A stretch of DNA of 64,000 nucleotides from contig JAKSIM010000007.1 in assembly GCA_024398845.1 (NCBI GenBank), positions 1-64,000 of the forward strand. The letters run 5' to 3'. Origin of the DNA: Fibrobacter sp. Lineage in GTDB: Bacteria; Fibrobacterota; Fibrobacteria; Fibrobacterales; Fibrobacteraceae. The notes beneath the pieces were generated by a model. That model saw only the letters and a program-made list of their open reading frames with translations, was not told the DNA's origin and did not search any database. Shown piece by piece: positions 1 to 8,152 of the stretch; position 1 is the first letter of the stretch, and every line of letters starts with the position of its first letter. A program made the position numbers and the translations under genes.

Positions 1-133
1 TTTCGTTACTGGCGAGCTTGTCCACGTCTTTCGGGTCGAGGCCGAATTCACGGGCAGTATAGGCGATAGGTTTGCCAGTCACATAGACGGGCTGCTTCAA
101 AATGTGCTGTTGAGCAAGAGAATTAATATCCAT
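1..133 (-). CDS. hisC: Histidinol-phosphate aminotransferase, N-terminal part (truncated by window edge)
   Basis: Only the first 44 codons lie in the window; the gene runs off the left edge. The translation begins MDINSLAQQHILKQPVYV and contains GKPIAYTAREFGLDPKD followed by KLASNE, the pattern at the N-terminus of HisC-type class I/II PLP aminotransferases (xLxPYxPGKP...EixKLASNENP). HisC converts imidazole-acetol phosphate to histidinol phosphate in histidine biosynthesis. The PLP lysine and the rest of the fold are outside the window, so another aminotransferase of the same subfamily is possible. No clear Shine-Dalgarno is visible; a heptamer array starts five bases upstream of the start codon. 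Confidence 0.7.
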   Translation of the reverse strand, partial: MDINSLAQQHILKQPVYVTGKPIAYTAREFGLDPKDVDKLASNE

Positions 134-137
134 AATA

Positions 138-168
138 GTGTTTAGTGGTTGGTGGCTAGTGGTTAGTG
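138..168. repeat. Heptamer array, 4 units (GTGTTTA, GTGGTTG, GTGGCTA, GTGGTTA)
   Basis: Four consecutive 7-bp units in strict register, just upstream of the hisC start. It is one of 17 such arrays in this window, all at gene boundaries. The spacer up to the next array (169-296) contains the GC-rich short palindrome GGCGCTTCGCGC and otherwise nothing recognised. Confidence 0.85.
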
Positions 169-296
169 TGAAGTTAGGCGCTTCGCGCAGATTTGTAAAG
201 AGCTTTTGCTGCAATACTTCGTCCTGTTTATCGCCTACGGTCTACTGACCGCTTTGCCATGTGATTACATTTTTTGCTTTGCAAATTATAGAAAAA

Positions 297-337
297 GTGG
301 TTAGTGGTTTGTGGTTGGTGGTTTGGATTAGTGGCTA
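297..337. repeat. Heptamer array, about 6 units, overlapping the end of a gene
   Basis: Units GTGGTTA, GTGGTTT, GTGGTTG, GTGGTTT, a 6-base slip, then GTGGCTA. The array enters the 3' end of the minus-strand arginase-fold gene: its stop codon (328-330) and the last residues (NPSH) are written in repeat sequence. Confidence 0.85.
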
Positions 338-1242
338 GGATTTACTTCACTCTTTAAAAACTCCACCAGTTTCTGGTTCAGCTTGTTGTTGAGTTCGTCG
401 GCATCCTGGGCGGTTTGCGCACCGTTTTCGATGGGGTTGAATTCCTGGGCGCGTTCGCCACAGATGTCAATGCCGAGGATTTTGCGGTCGCGGGCGAGTT
501 CCGAAATTATCGCGGTCATTGTCTCGAAGGTGAGCGAACCCTGGTCCCAGTTGGTGGCGGCTTCGCTTGGGGCGAGGGCGTCCTTGTCGATGGAAAAGTA
601 AATATTAGACGAAAGATGAGAGGTGGTTCGCTCACTTTTTTGCCATTCGCGGATTTCGCTTTCGGGGATGAAGGTGACGCGGTCTTTGTACTTCGCGAAT
701 TCCGCGGTTTCGTCGGCTTGCAATTCTTCAATCAAATGGTCTGCAACGCCAATAATCACTACGTTTTGTACAAACTTGTTTTCTTCCAGGACTTTCTTGA
801 CCCACCCTCCGCAACTTAGAATGTCTCCGAAGCGGGGCGGCTGCATGTCGGGGTGGTGGTCGAAGACTACGAGGTCGAATGGCTCGGTGATTCGGTCTGT
901 CCAGATTTTACTCATGTAGTGGTAGTTGCCGTTATCGAAAAAGTGAATTCCCGCGGCGGTTTCGCAGCCCTCGTTCTCCGCGGCGGTTTCGCAGCCCTCG
1001 TTCTTTGCGGCAGTTTCGCGTTCTTCATTCCGCGTGGCAGTTTCGATTGAAATGCTGCTCGCAAAATTCGTGCCAAGGCTTTCGTCTATCAGCTTGTTGA
1101 TTTCTTTTACGGCTTCGTCGTCGCAATAGCAATCGGTGCCTGCGATTTGTGTGCAGTCTAGCCAACAAGCGGAATCTCGCAGCCCTTGCATAAAGGGCTG
1201 GCTGTCATAAACTCCTGTGAAATCCTGAATTGTGACCGGCAT
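328..1242 (-). CDS. Arginase/ureohydrolase-fold protein with an in-frame repeat insertion
   Basis: A 304-residue protein with the metal-site signature of the ureohydrolase fold: GNYHYMS near residue 104, VFDHHPDMQ about 20 residues later (compare DAHxD) and FSIDKDAL (compare SxDxDxxDP). These positions would hold the binuclear metal centre. The length suits the family, but it lacks the strict GGDHS motif of true arginases and agmatinases, so the substrate cannot be assigned; it resembles poorly characterised arginase-like proteins. Residues 67-98 are a 9-residue repeat (ETAAKNEGC-type) just before the first metal motif. The start lies upstream of a divergent GH8 gene; the stop is embedded in a heptamer array. 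The fold call is fairly secure, the function unknown. Confidence 0.65.
   Translation of the reverse strand: MPVTIQDFTGVYDSQPFMQGLRDSACWLDCTQIAGTDCYCDDEAVKEINKLIDESLGTNFASSISIETATRNEERETAAKNEGCETAAENEGCETAAGIHFFDNGNYHYMSKIWTDRITEPFDLVVFDHHPDMQPPRFGDILSCGGWVKKVLEENKFVQNVVIIGVADHLIEELQADETAEFAKYKDRVTFIPESEIREWQKSERTTSHLSSNIYFSIDKDALAPSEAATNWDQGSLTFETMTAIISELARDRKILGIDICGERAQEFNPIENGAQTAQDADELNNKLNQKLVEFLKSEVNPSH
949..1044 (-). repeat. 27-bp in-frame tandem repeat in the arginase-fold gene
   Basis: Two perfect 27-bp copies (951-977 and 978-1004) followed by a degenerate third and part of a fourth. They encode the units ETATRNEER, ETAAKNEGC, ETAAENEGC and ETAAG. The unit is a multiple of three, so copy number can change without a frameshift. 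Confidence 0.9.
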
Positions 1243-1410
1243 ATTGCCAATAATAGTTGATTTGTATGGAACGTTTGTTACAAAAATCTGTTTTTTCTTC
1301 GTTAGAGTTGATTTTTTTCACACTATTGGTGCCTCTTTTTTTGCTAATTCAAATAAAAATTTATTTTATGGTGGGATGGCCTTTTCTACTTAAATAAGTA
1401 AGGAGCTAGT

Positions 1411-2919
1411 ATGAAATGTTTGGCTAAAATTGGTCTTGCCGGTTTGTTCGCTTTTGGACTTTCGCAGGCTACAGTGAATTTCCCGTTTCCGCAGAATTCC
1501 GACTGCGATGGTAACGCCACGCTTTTGAGCGACAAGGCGAAGGCTGCGGAAGATTTAAAAAAGCAGTTCGCGTACTGGATGAAGGACATGTACAACGAGC
1601 AGGGCGATGTTGCCGGTGTCCGTTCCAATCCGGGTTCCAACGAGTATTTTTCGGAAGGTGTCGGCTATGGTATGCTTCTGATGGTGTACTTCAGTGACAA
1701 CACTACGAGTTACCAGAGTCAGTTCGATAAGATTTGGAATTTCTACAAGAAGATGGAGAACGAGCACGGCCTGATGGTCTGGAAAGTGACCGAACTTGCC
1801 AATAAGCAGGACAAGGGCGCCGCCTTGGATGGCGATATCGATGCTGCCGCGGCACTCGTGATGGCCTATTACCAGTTTGGCGATGAAAAGTATCTGACGG
1901 AAGCCAAGACCTTGATCCAAAGCATGAAAAAGTACGAGTTCGAGGAAAACGGCCTTCATCTTCCGGGCGACACTTGGGGCGATGCCGGTTACAACCGCAA
2001 GAATCCGGGTTACTTCGACCCGGCCTACATGCCTCTCTTTGCCGCTGTGGATAAGGACAACGCCGACTTCTGGAGCAGCAAGGCCTACGATGCCAACATG
2101 AAACTCTACGAAGCCAGTTCCAACGAAGTTTCTACGGGCCTCATCGACGACTGGACAAACAAGGACGGCAAGAGCGAAGACGACCAGTATAGTTACGACG
2201 CCTCCCGTGCTCCTTGGCGTAACGCGAAGGCCGTGTGCTGGCATGGCGACAAGCGCGCTCTTGCGATTGACCAGAAAATCGGCAAGTGGGTTTCTACGAA
2301 GTCCGCCAGTCAGATGAGCGGCCCGATTGGCCGCTCCGGTGGAAACTTGGGTAGCGACCATAACAGCACGTTCATCACGTCCGTCATGACCTCCCTCATT
2401 TCGGATCCTTCTTACCAGTCTAAACTGGATGAGTACTGGGCCGAGGCTGTTTCGCTGGGGGATGAAAATTATTTCAATCAGTCCCTTAAACTTTTGAACG
2501 GCCTCCTTGTTTCGGGCAACATGCCGAACCTCATGACGGCAGGGGACAAGCCCGCGTCTTCGAGTTCCGCGGAACAGCCTGCGAGCAGCGCCTCTGACCC
2601 GACCAGTAGTGCATTGAACCCCTTGCAGAGTAGTTCTAGTGTGTTTAATCCTGAATCGAGCGGAGCGCTGGTCATTGCGGATGGCAACGTTCAGACTTTG
2701 CCTACTTTGAAACTCAGCGGTCGTACTTTGGAAATGAATCTTTTTGGTGCCTCTCGCGTAGATTTGATTTCTGCGACGGGCTGTGTGGTGAAGACCCTTT
2801 GGAATGGTCATGCCGCAGGTTCCGTGAGTGTCTCTTTGCAGGGTATCCCGAGTGGCATTTATGTTGCCAAAGTGTCAACTGCGGGAGTGAATTTATTGCA
2901 AAAATTGAACATTCGTTAA
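1411..2919 (+). CDS. Secreted GH8 endoglucanase with C-terminal sorting-like domain
   Basis: A 502-residue protein with a signal peptide (residues 1-20), a GH8 catalytic domain (about 22-375), a Ser/Ala/Pro linker (about 380-415) and a C-terminal beta domain (about 430-502). GH8 enzymes hydrolyse beta-1,4-glucans by inversion. The expected residues are visible: the acid Glu82 in SEGVGYGM, the substrate-site Asp140/142 in LDGDIDAAAAL, and the base Asp263 in YDASRAPWR. AAGGAG lies five bases before the ATG. The C-terminus (RVDLISATGCVVKTLW ... IPSGIYVAKV) resembles type IX secretion sorting domains and recurs in other hydrolases here. A paralogue follows directly, so the pair is a tandem duplication. 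Endoglucanase is favoured over chitosanase or lichenase, but specificity is not provable from sequence. Confidence 0.9.
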   Translation: MKCLAKIGLAGLFAFGLSQATVNFPFPQNSDCDGNATLLSDKAKAAEDLKKQFAYWMKDMYNEQGDVAGVRSNPGSNEYFSEGVGYGMLLMVYFSDNTTSYQSQFDKIWNFYKKMENEHGLMVWKVTELANKQDKGAALDGDIDAAAALVMAYYQFGDEKYLTEAKTLIQSMKKYEFEENGLHLPGDTWGDAGYNRKNPGYFDPAYMPLFAAVDKDNADFWSSKAYDANMKLYEASSNEVSTGLIDDWTNKDGKSEDDQYSYDASRAPWRNAKAVCWHGDKRALAIDQKIGKWVSTKSASQMSGPIGRSGGNLGSDHNSTFITSVMTSLISDPSYQSKLDEYWAEAVSLGDENYFNQSLKLLNGLLVSGNMPNLMTAGDKPASSSSAEQPASSASDPTSSALNPLQSSSSVFNPESSGALVIADGNVQTLPTLKLSGRTLEMNLFGASRVDLISATGCVVKTLWNGHAAGSVSVSLQGIPSGIYVAKVSTAGVNLLQKLNIR

Positions 2920-2950
2920 AACATTTGGTTGTAGTCCCTTAATCATTATA

Positions 2951-2982
2951 AAGGTTCGGCCAAGCGACCGGGCTTTTTTTAT
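2951..2982 (+). terminator. Intrinsic terminator after the first GH8 gene
   Basis: A stem AAGGTTCGG / CCGGGCTTT, with several G-U pairs, is followed by a T run. It separates the two GH8 genes, so they are probably transcribed separately or with attenuation. Confidence 0.65.
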
Positions 2983-3028
2983 AATTGGATATGAAAATTC
3001 AAAATCTGCGACCATAGGAGTATGGAAA

Positions 3029-4576
3029 ATGCGTAGCCTATTGAAGTGTGCTCTACTTGCGCTGGCCATGTTTGGTTTATCTCAAGCGGATGTCAAATTT
3101 CCGTTTCCGCAGATTTCTGATTACGACGGACATGCTACGCTTTTGAGCAATAAAAAACAGGCCTCCGAAGATTTGAGGGCTGCCTTTGCTTATTGGTTAA
3201 AAGAAATGTATGCCGACTTGGATGGCGTCGCTGCAGTACGCTTTAATCCGGGGTCCGACACGTGCGTTTCCGAGGGCATTGGATACGGCATGTTGATGAT
3301 GGTGTACTTTAGTGATAATACGACGAGTTACCAGACTCAATTTGACAAATTGTGGGAATATTACAAGAAGTTCATGAATGGCAATGGCCTCATGAACTGG
3401 AAAACAAGAATCAGTACGCAGAAGGTAATGTCCGATGGTTCGGGCGCTGCATTGGACGGCGATATTGACGTTGCTGCTGCGCTTGTTATGGCGTATCACC
3501 AGTTTGGCGATGAAAAGTATTTGAAAGATGCCAAGACGCTTATTCAAAATATCAAAAAATACGAGTTCGAAGAGGAAGGCCTTCATTTGCCGGGTGATTC
3601 CTGGGGCGAAGGCGGATACAGCCGTAAAAATCCCGGTTATTTTGATCCTGCCTATATGCCGATTTTTGCCGCCGTGGATGTTGACCATGCTGAATTCTGG
3701 AGCACGAAGGCTTACGACGCCAATGTGAAACTGCTCGAGGCTGCAGCCAAGGAAGTTCCGACCGGGCTCATTGATGACTGGACTGATAGAAACGGCAAAG
3801 GCGAAGACGACCTTTGGAATTACGATGCTACGCGTATTCCATGGCGTAACGCCAAGGCCGTGTGCTGGTATGGCGATGAACGCGTTGCTGCGGTCATTGC
3901 CAATATGGCGGCCTTCGTTTCTAAAATCGAGGCGAAAAATTTGAGTGGCAAGTACACTCGTTCTACGGGCGAAACCACAGGGGATAGGCACAATAGCGCT
4001 TTCCTTTCTTCGCTGATGTCTTCGTTGGTCGTTAATCCGGCGTATCAGTCCAGACTTGATGAGTATTGGGTGGAAGCGGTTTCCCTAGGTGATGAAAACT
4101 ATTTTAATCAATCCCTCAAAATTTTAAATGGGCTTTTGGTTTCAGGAAATATGCCTGACCTTACGACGGCAACTCCGCGAGTGGAAGAGTCCAGCAGCTC
4201 TGAGCCGGAATCGTCGAGTTCTGCAGAGGAGCCTTTGTCAAGTTCCGCGGAGGAGCCGGAATCATCAAGTTCCGAACCGGTGGTGGAAAGCTCCGAAAGC
4301 ATTCCTGAGTCTTCTAGCGTTGCCGAGGATGCCGTTGCTGCTAAATCGATTCCTGCACCGATGTTCGAACTTGCTGGTAGAATGCTCCACATGGCGCTAT
4401 TCGGGAATGCTCGTGTGGATTTAATTTCTGCAACGGGTGTTGTTGTGAAATCTCTGTGGAATGGATATGCGGCGGGCTCGGTGAACGTGTCCTTGCAAGA
4501 TGTTCCCAGTGGTGTTTACCTTGTGAGAGTGTCCATTTTGGGCTCGAGTATCTTGCAAAAATTGAATGTTCGCTAA
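3029..4576 (+). CDS. Secreted GH8 endoglucanase, tandem paralogue
   Basis: A 515-residue paralogue of the preceding GH8 protein with the same order: signal peptide (1-20), GH8 domain, linker and C-terminal domain. The active-site motifs are retained: SEGIGYGM (acid Glu), LDGDIDVAAAL, and NYDATRIPWR (base Asp). The linker is richer, with repeated SSSSEPE/SSSAEEP units (about 390-440), typical of Fibrobacter secreted enzymes. The C-terminal domain ends LQKLNVR, close to LQKLNIR in the first copy. The SD is ATAGGAG; a 4-codon mini-ORF (MENA) begins at 3022, just ahead of the chosen start, and is probably fortuitous. The GC content looks slightly lower than in the first copy. Confidence 0.9.
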   Translation: MRSLLKCALLALAMFGLSQADVKFPFPQISDYDGHATLLSNKKQASEDLRAAFAYWLKEMYADLDGVAAVRFNPGSDTCVSEGIGYGMLMMVYFSDNTTSYQTQFDKLWEYYKKFMNGNGLMNWKTRISTQKVMSDGSGAALDGDIDVAAALVMAYHQFGDEKYLKDAKTLIQNIKKYEFEEEGLHLPGDSWGEGGYSRKNPGYFDPAYMPIFAAVDVDHAEFWSTKAYDANVKLLEAAAKEVPTGLIDDWTDRNGKGEDDLWNYDATRIPWRNAKAVCWYGDERVAAVIANMAAFVSKIEAKNLSGKYTRSTGETTGDRHNSAFLSSLMSSLVVNPAYQSRLDEYWVEAVSLGDENYFNQSLKILNGLLVSGNMPDLTTATPRVEESSSSEPESSSSAEEPLSSSAEEPESSSSEPVVESSESIPESSSVAEDAVAAKSIPAPMFELAGRMLHMALFGNARVDLISATGVVVKSLWNGYAAGSVNVSLQDVPSGVYLVRVSILGSSILQKLNVR

Positions 4577-4645
4577 ATTTTGGCTTTGCTGCTCTAGAAT
4601 ATTTGTATTTTTCGTTTGAACGAATAAAGAATTGAGGTTCGCCCC

Positions 4646-5881
4646 ATGAAGTTAACGAAAATTGCTTTGGTTTCTGCTTTTGCGCTTTTATCGGCTTCCG
4701 CAGTATTTGCGGAGCAGGGGGCCCCGACGGGTGCTGCCGTGGATCCGACTCCTGAAGAACAGAAGGCTTTGGACGCTTTGAAAGGGAAGGTGGAAGGTGT
4801 TATCGTTTGGGCGACCAGCCGTTCCAATTCGCACCACGACATTTGGATTATGAATGCCGATGGTACGAATGCTCGTGCGCTTACCAAGAGCAACAACGTG
4901 GACTGGTTCCCGCGCGTAGCTCCCGATGGGTCCAAGGTCCTGTTCAACCGCAGCAAGGCTGGCTGGGCTCCGGAAAACGATGCCAACTATCCGGAAAAGT
5001 GGGACTTGTGGACCGTGGATATCAACGGCGAAAATGAAACGAAAATCGTGGAGAATGCCACTTGGGGCACTTGGCGCCCGGATGGCAAGTCCATTGTGTT
5101 CAGCCGCGCAGGGAAGGTCTTTACGATGGACCTTGCGAGCAAGCAGGAATCGCTTGTGCTTGATGGCGAAAAGGCGTTCAACAAGTCGGGTGTAATTCTC
5201 CAGGAACCGAACATGAGCCCGGACGGAAAGCACCTCGCGATTACGCTCCGCGGGTCTATGCGCGAAACGGGCGTGTGGGACCTTACGAAGGGCGGCTGGA
5301 CCAAGTCCGGTGACGGCTGCCAGATTGACTGGAATTTTGACGGTAGTAAACTTTATCGCGTGAACCCCACGGGAAATGGCGGAACGGCGGCCCCGAGCGA
5401 AATCCTGTGGTTCTCCGCGAAAGATGGCAAGCAGATTGAAAAAGTCGGCTTCTTTGGAATCCCGAAGAACGTGAAGTTGATGGACTTGCCGGGACGTCGC
5501 AGTCATGAATACTTCCCGCGCCTTTCTCCTGATGGCAAGTGGCTCGTGTGGGGTGCGACCGACAAGGGCCACGACCACGATATGTTCGACTACGAACTTT
5601 ATATGTGGAAGATTGGTTCCCCTGTGGAAAGTGCCGCTCGTATTACATACCATACCGGTAACGACCGCTGGCCGGATATTTGGTTTGGCAAGGTCCCCGT
5701 GAAGGAGACTCCTGCTGCAGAAACTGCGAAGAAGGCTGAATCTGCTGTCGCGGGAGCCGCAGGCGCTGCTGCTGGCGCAAGCGATGCCAAGATGGATGAA
5801 CTCATCCAGGCCATCAAGGAATTGACCGAAGCAGTGAAGAACCTGGGCGAAAAGAACGGGACTGTTCCGCCGAATCCCTAA
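4646..5881 (+). CDS. Exported TolB/PD40-like beta-propeller protein
   Basis: A 411-residue protein with a signal peptide (1-22, cut after SAVFA). Several WD40-like PD40 repeats follow: DIWIMNADGTNARALT, FPRVAPDGSKVLFNRS, WRPDGKSIVFSR, EPNMSPDGKHLAITL and FPRLSPDGKWLVWGAT. These are the short DxWxMNxDG and SPDGkxLaf motifs seen in TolB propellers. The C-terminus (about 365-405) is Ala-rich and then forms a short predicted coiled coil (KMDELIQAIKELTEAVKNLG). The family usually mediates protein-protein or ligand contacts in the periplasm; this is not TolB itself, as the N-terminal TolB domain and the pal/tol neighbours are absent. Function unknown. Its stop codon is the first triplet of a heptamer array. 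Confidence 0.7.
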   Translation: MKLTKIALVSAFALLSASAVFAEQGAPTGAAVDPTPEEQKALDALKGKVEGVIVWATSRSNSHHDIWIMNADGTNARALTKSNNVDWFPRVAPDGSKVLFNRSKAGWAPENDANYPEKWDLWTVDINGENETKIVENATWGTWRPDGKSIVFSRAGKVFTMDLASKQESLVLDGEKAFNKSGVILQEPNMSPDGKHLAITLRGSMRETGVWDLTKGGWTKSGDGCQIDWNFDGSKLYRVNPTGNGGTAAPSEILWFSAKDGKQIEKVGFFGIPKNVKLMDLPGRRSHEYFPRLSPDGKWLVWGATDKGHDHDMFDYELYMWKIGSPVESAARITYHTGNDRWPDIWFGKVPVKETPAAETAKKAESAVAGAAGAAAGASDAKMDELIQAIKELTEAVKNLGEKNGTVPPNP

Positions 5882-5906
5882 CCACTAACCACCAACCACT
5901 AATTAA
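5879..5906. repeat. Heptamer array, 3 units (TAACCAC orientation)
   Basis: TAACCAC, TAACCAC and CAACCAC in register, then TAATTAA. The first TAA is the stop of the propeller gene and the array runs up to the first possible ATG of the methyltransferase gene. Confidence 0.85.
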
Positions 5907-6661
5907 TGTACACGGAACCAAAATTTTTAGCGATGAAAGAAACCTCCAAGTTCAAACGCTTGGCGGAACTTTTGCGTGTGATTATTTTGCAACTAGGCGA
6001 CGATGTGCCCCGTGCGAAGCGTGAGTTCGAAACGTATGCCGAATGGATGCGTTTGCCTGAGGCTGAACGCCTTGTTGGTAAGAACCAGGCGCAGATGATT
6101 GATTTGTACAAGACCTTCCGCACCCGCGCAGGCCTTGGCTTTGAACGTGACGTGTACTTGGAACAGGAGCCGGGCGACCGAGAAGTCGCAAACGAAAAAC
6201 CGGTCAAGTTCGCGGTTCTTGTGCATAATTTGCGGAGCGCCTTCAACGTGGGTTCCATCATTCGTAGCACAGATTGCTTCGGCCTGGAAGGCGTCCATCT
6301 TTCCGGTTATAGTTGCAGTCCCGACCACGTGACTGTGAAAAGTGCCGCCCGCGGTTGCCAGGAATGGATTCCTATCAAGCGCTGGGAAGATCCCTTTGAC
6401 TGCATCAACTGGCACAAGGAAAACGGCTACGAGATTATCGCCCTTGAAACCGGTGAAGACATTCCTGATATAAACAAAGTAACATGGCCGGAAAAGGGCC
6501 TGATTATCCTGGGTAACGAAGAACTGGGAATCGCTCCCGAAATCATGGCCGCCACCACCATGAAGGTGACCATTCCTATGGCGGGTCGCAAGGCCAGCAT
6601 GAACGTGGCAGGGGCATTCGCCATCATGGCGTTTAAGATCCGCTCGAGCTATTCTGCATAA
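5906..6661 (+). CDS. TrmH/SpoU-family RNA 2'-O-ribose methyltransferase
   Basis: A 251-residue protein with the three SPOUT/SpoU motifs in the C-terminal half: motif 1 HNLRSAFNVGSIIRSTDCFG, motif 2 GLIILGNEELGI, motif 3 IPMAGRKASMNVAGAFAIMAF. These form the trefoil knot that binds S-adenosylmethionine; the Arg in motif 1 and Asn in motif 3 are the usual catalytic positions. The N-terminal 85 residues are a helical extension. The target (rRNA or tRNA ribose) cannot be read from sequence. Two starts are possible, 5906 or the ATG at 5933 (MKETSKFKRL); neither has a strong SD. The last codons and the stop form the beginning of a 94-bp tandem repeat. Confidence 0.85.
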   Translation: MYTEPKFLAMKETSKFKRLAELLRVIILQLGDDVPRAKREFETYAEWMRLPEAERLVGKNQAQMIDLYKTFRTRAGLGFERDVYLEQEPGDREVANEKPVKFAVLVHNLRSAFNVGSIIRSTDCFGLEGVHLSGYSCSPDHVTVKSAARGCQEWIPIKRWEDPFDCINWHKENGYEIIALETGEDIPDINKVTWPEKGLIILGNEELGIAPEIMAATTMKVTIPMAGRKASMNVAGAFAIMAFKIRSSYSA

Positions 6662-6850
6662 TAAGAACCTGCGACGGCTCTCGCTCTCGCCGCCACGACT
6701 CACAAAGATGAGTCGCTTGCGGCTCACGAAGATCCGCTCGAGTTATTCTGCATAATAAGAACCTGCGACGGCTCTCGCTCTCGCCGCCACGACTCATAAA
6801 GATGAGTCGCTTGCGGCTCACGAAGATCCGCTCGGACAAATCTGCATAAA
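6635..6850. repeat. 94-bp tandem duplication, 2.3 copies, overlapping a gene end
   Basis: Units start at 6635, 6729 and 6823 (period exactly 94) with AAGATCCGCTCG. The first two copies differ at only a few bases; the third is partial. Each full unit contains the hairpin GACTCA(C/T)AAAGATGAGTC and a second imperfect palindrome TGAGTCGCTTGCGGCTCA. The first unit begins inside the methyltransferase coding sequence (KIRSSYSA-stop), so the gene's 3' end has been copied downstream. Confidence 0.95.
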
Positions 6851-6901
6851 AATAGAGGCTGTTCTCGAAGGGTACCTGAAATTTTTGCAAGGAAATGGAA
6901 A

Positions 6902-8005
6902 ATGAAAAAGAATTTCTTGACAAGTGTTGCTTTTGCGCTGGTTTTGGGCCTTGCGGCCTGTGGCGATGATGGAACCTCCAATTCGGTGACGAATGGGGAA
7001 AAGGGTGAGGTGATTACCCTAGCTGATGGCAGTGGCGAAACGGTTTGTGACGACAAGCTGGATGGCTGGGTGGCTGAGGCTGTCGGCAAGGATTTTCGCC
7101 GTTGTCAGAATGGCGAATGGACAAAGATAACTGCAAACGAAGCTTCTGCCGAAGACGAAATCATCGGCGGGGTGACTGTGTTGCAGAGTTCATCTTCTAG
7201 TGTCATCCCGAGCGAAGTCGAGGGATCAAGCAGCTCTATTGCTAGTAGTTCTTCTTCTTCATCCTCGAACCAGATCGAGAATCCTAGCAGCAGTTCAAAG
7301 GCGAACTGGGCCTACCTGAACCCGGACATTGACTACGGCGAGTTTACGGACTCTCGCGACGGCCAGGTGTACAAGACCGTCAAGATCTGCGACAAGGAGA
7401 ACAAGAACTGCCAGACTTGGATGGCAGAGAACCTGAACTATCGCTACGTAGGCGTGAAATACAATTACAACGGTTACACCTCAGACTCCACCAGTTGGTG
7501 CTACGACAATGACCCTAGCAAATGCGCAACCTACGGCCGCCTATATACCTGGGCTGCGGCCATGGACAGTGCCGGCATTGTAGACCCGAGTGGTGCCGGC
7601 AAGGGCTGCGGTTATAGCGTGTACTGCGATGCTGCAAGTTCTGCGACCAAGGTTCGTGGTGCTTGCCCCAGTGGCTGGCACTTGCCAAGAGACGCGGAAT
7701 GGAGCACTCTCTATACGAATGTTGGTGGGACCAGCACCGCTGGTCAGAAGCTGAAGGCAAATACCGGCCTGTGGAGCAGCAATACGGGTACGGACGAGTT
7801 CGGTATCTCGGTTCTCCCTGCCGGTGACCGCGGCGGCAACGGTGACTTCGTCAATAGGGGTAGCTACGCCTGCTTCTGGAGTTCTACTGAGGACGAGGAC
7901 ATCAGCTACGGCCCGTGGGGCCAGAGCTTCTACGTCAACGACTACGCGTACCAGTACTACTACTATAAGGATCTCGGGTTCTCTGTGCGTTGCCTAAAGG
8001 ACTAA
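6902..8005 (+). CDS. FISUMP-domain lipoprotein
   Basis: A 367-residue protein. A lipobox (LGLAAC, Cys20) predicts an outer-membrane or periplasmic lipoprotein. Residues 95-132 are a Ser-rich linker. From about residue 146 comes the 'Fibrobacter succinogenes major paralogous' domain: DSRDGQVYKTVKI, TWMAENLNY, SWCYDND..CATYGRLYTW, GACPSGWHLPRDAEWSTL, FWSSTE and FSVRCLKD. This domain is amplified in Fibrobacter and Bacteroidetes surface proteins; its function is not established, though adhesion or fibre contact is often suggested. The linker includes VIPSEVEGS, encoded by a 27-bp stretch (7201-7227) matching a repeat often seen between genes in bacteria. The SD is AAGGAAATGGA. Confidence 0.85.
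   Translation: MKKNFLTSVAFALVLGLAACGDDGTSNSVTNGEKGEVITLADGSGETVCDDKLDGWVAEAVGKDFRRCQNGEWTKITANEASAEDEIIGGVTVLQSSSSSVIPSEVEGSSSSIASSSSSSSSNQIENPSSSSKANWAYLNPDIDYGEFTDSRDGQVYKTVKICDKENKNCQTWMAENLNYRYVGVKYNYNGYTSDSTSWCYDNDPSKCATYGRLYTWAAAMDSAGIVDPSGAGKGCGYSVYCDAASSATKVRGACPSGWHLPRDAEWSTLYTNVGGTSTAGQKLKANTGLWSSNTGTDEFGISVLPAGDRGGNGDFVNRGSYACFWSSTEDEDISYGPWGQSFYVNDYAYQYYYYKDLGFSVRCLKD
7201..7227 (+). repeat. Dispersed-repeat-like 27-mer translated inside the linker
   Basis: The stretch starts TGTCATCCCGAGCGAAGTCG and ends AGGGATC. Near-identical sequences are common as intergenic repeats in many bacteria. Here it lies in frame between Ser-rich segments and encodes VIPSEVEGS. That it was acquired by insertion is an inference. 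Confidence 0.5.
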
Positions 8006-8152
8006 AGCGAAATCATAACCGAACCTGAGCGTAGGCGCTTCAGCGCCCTCTTAACCTGACGAGCGAAGCTCGACAGGCGGTTGGCTAATGTATGTGGTTT
8101 TTTTGCAAAACATGTACTTGGCTACCTTTTTTACAAAACTTATATTTAGGGC

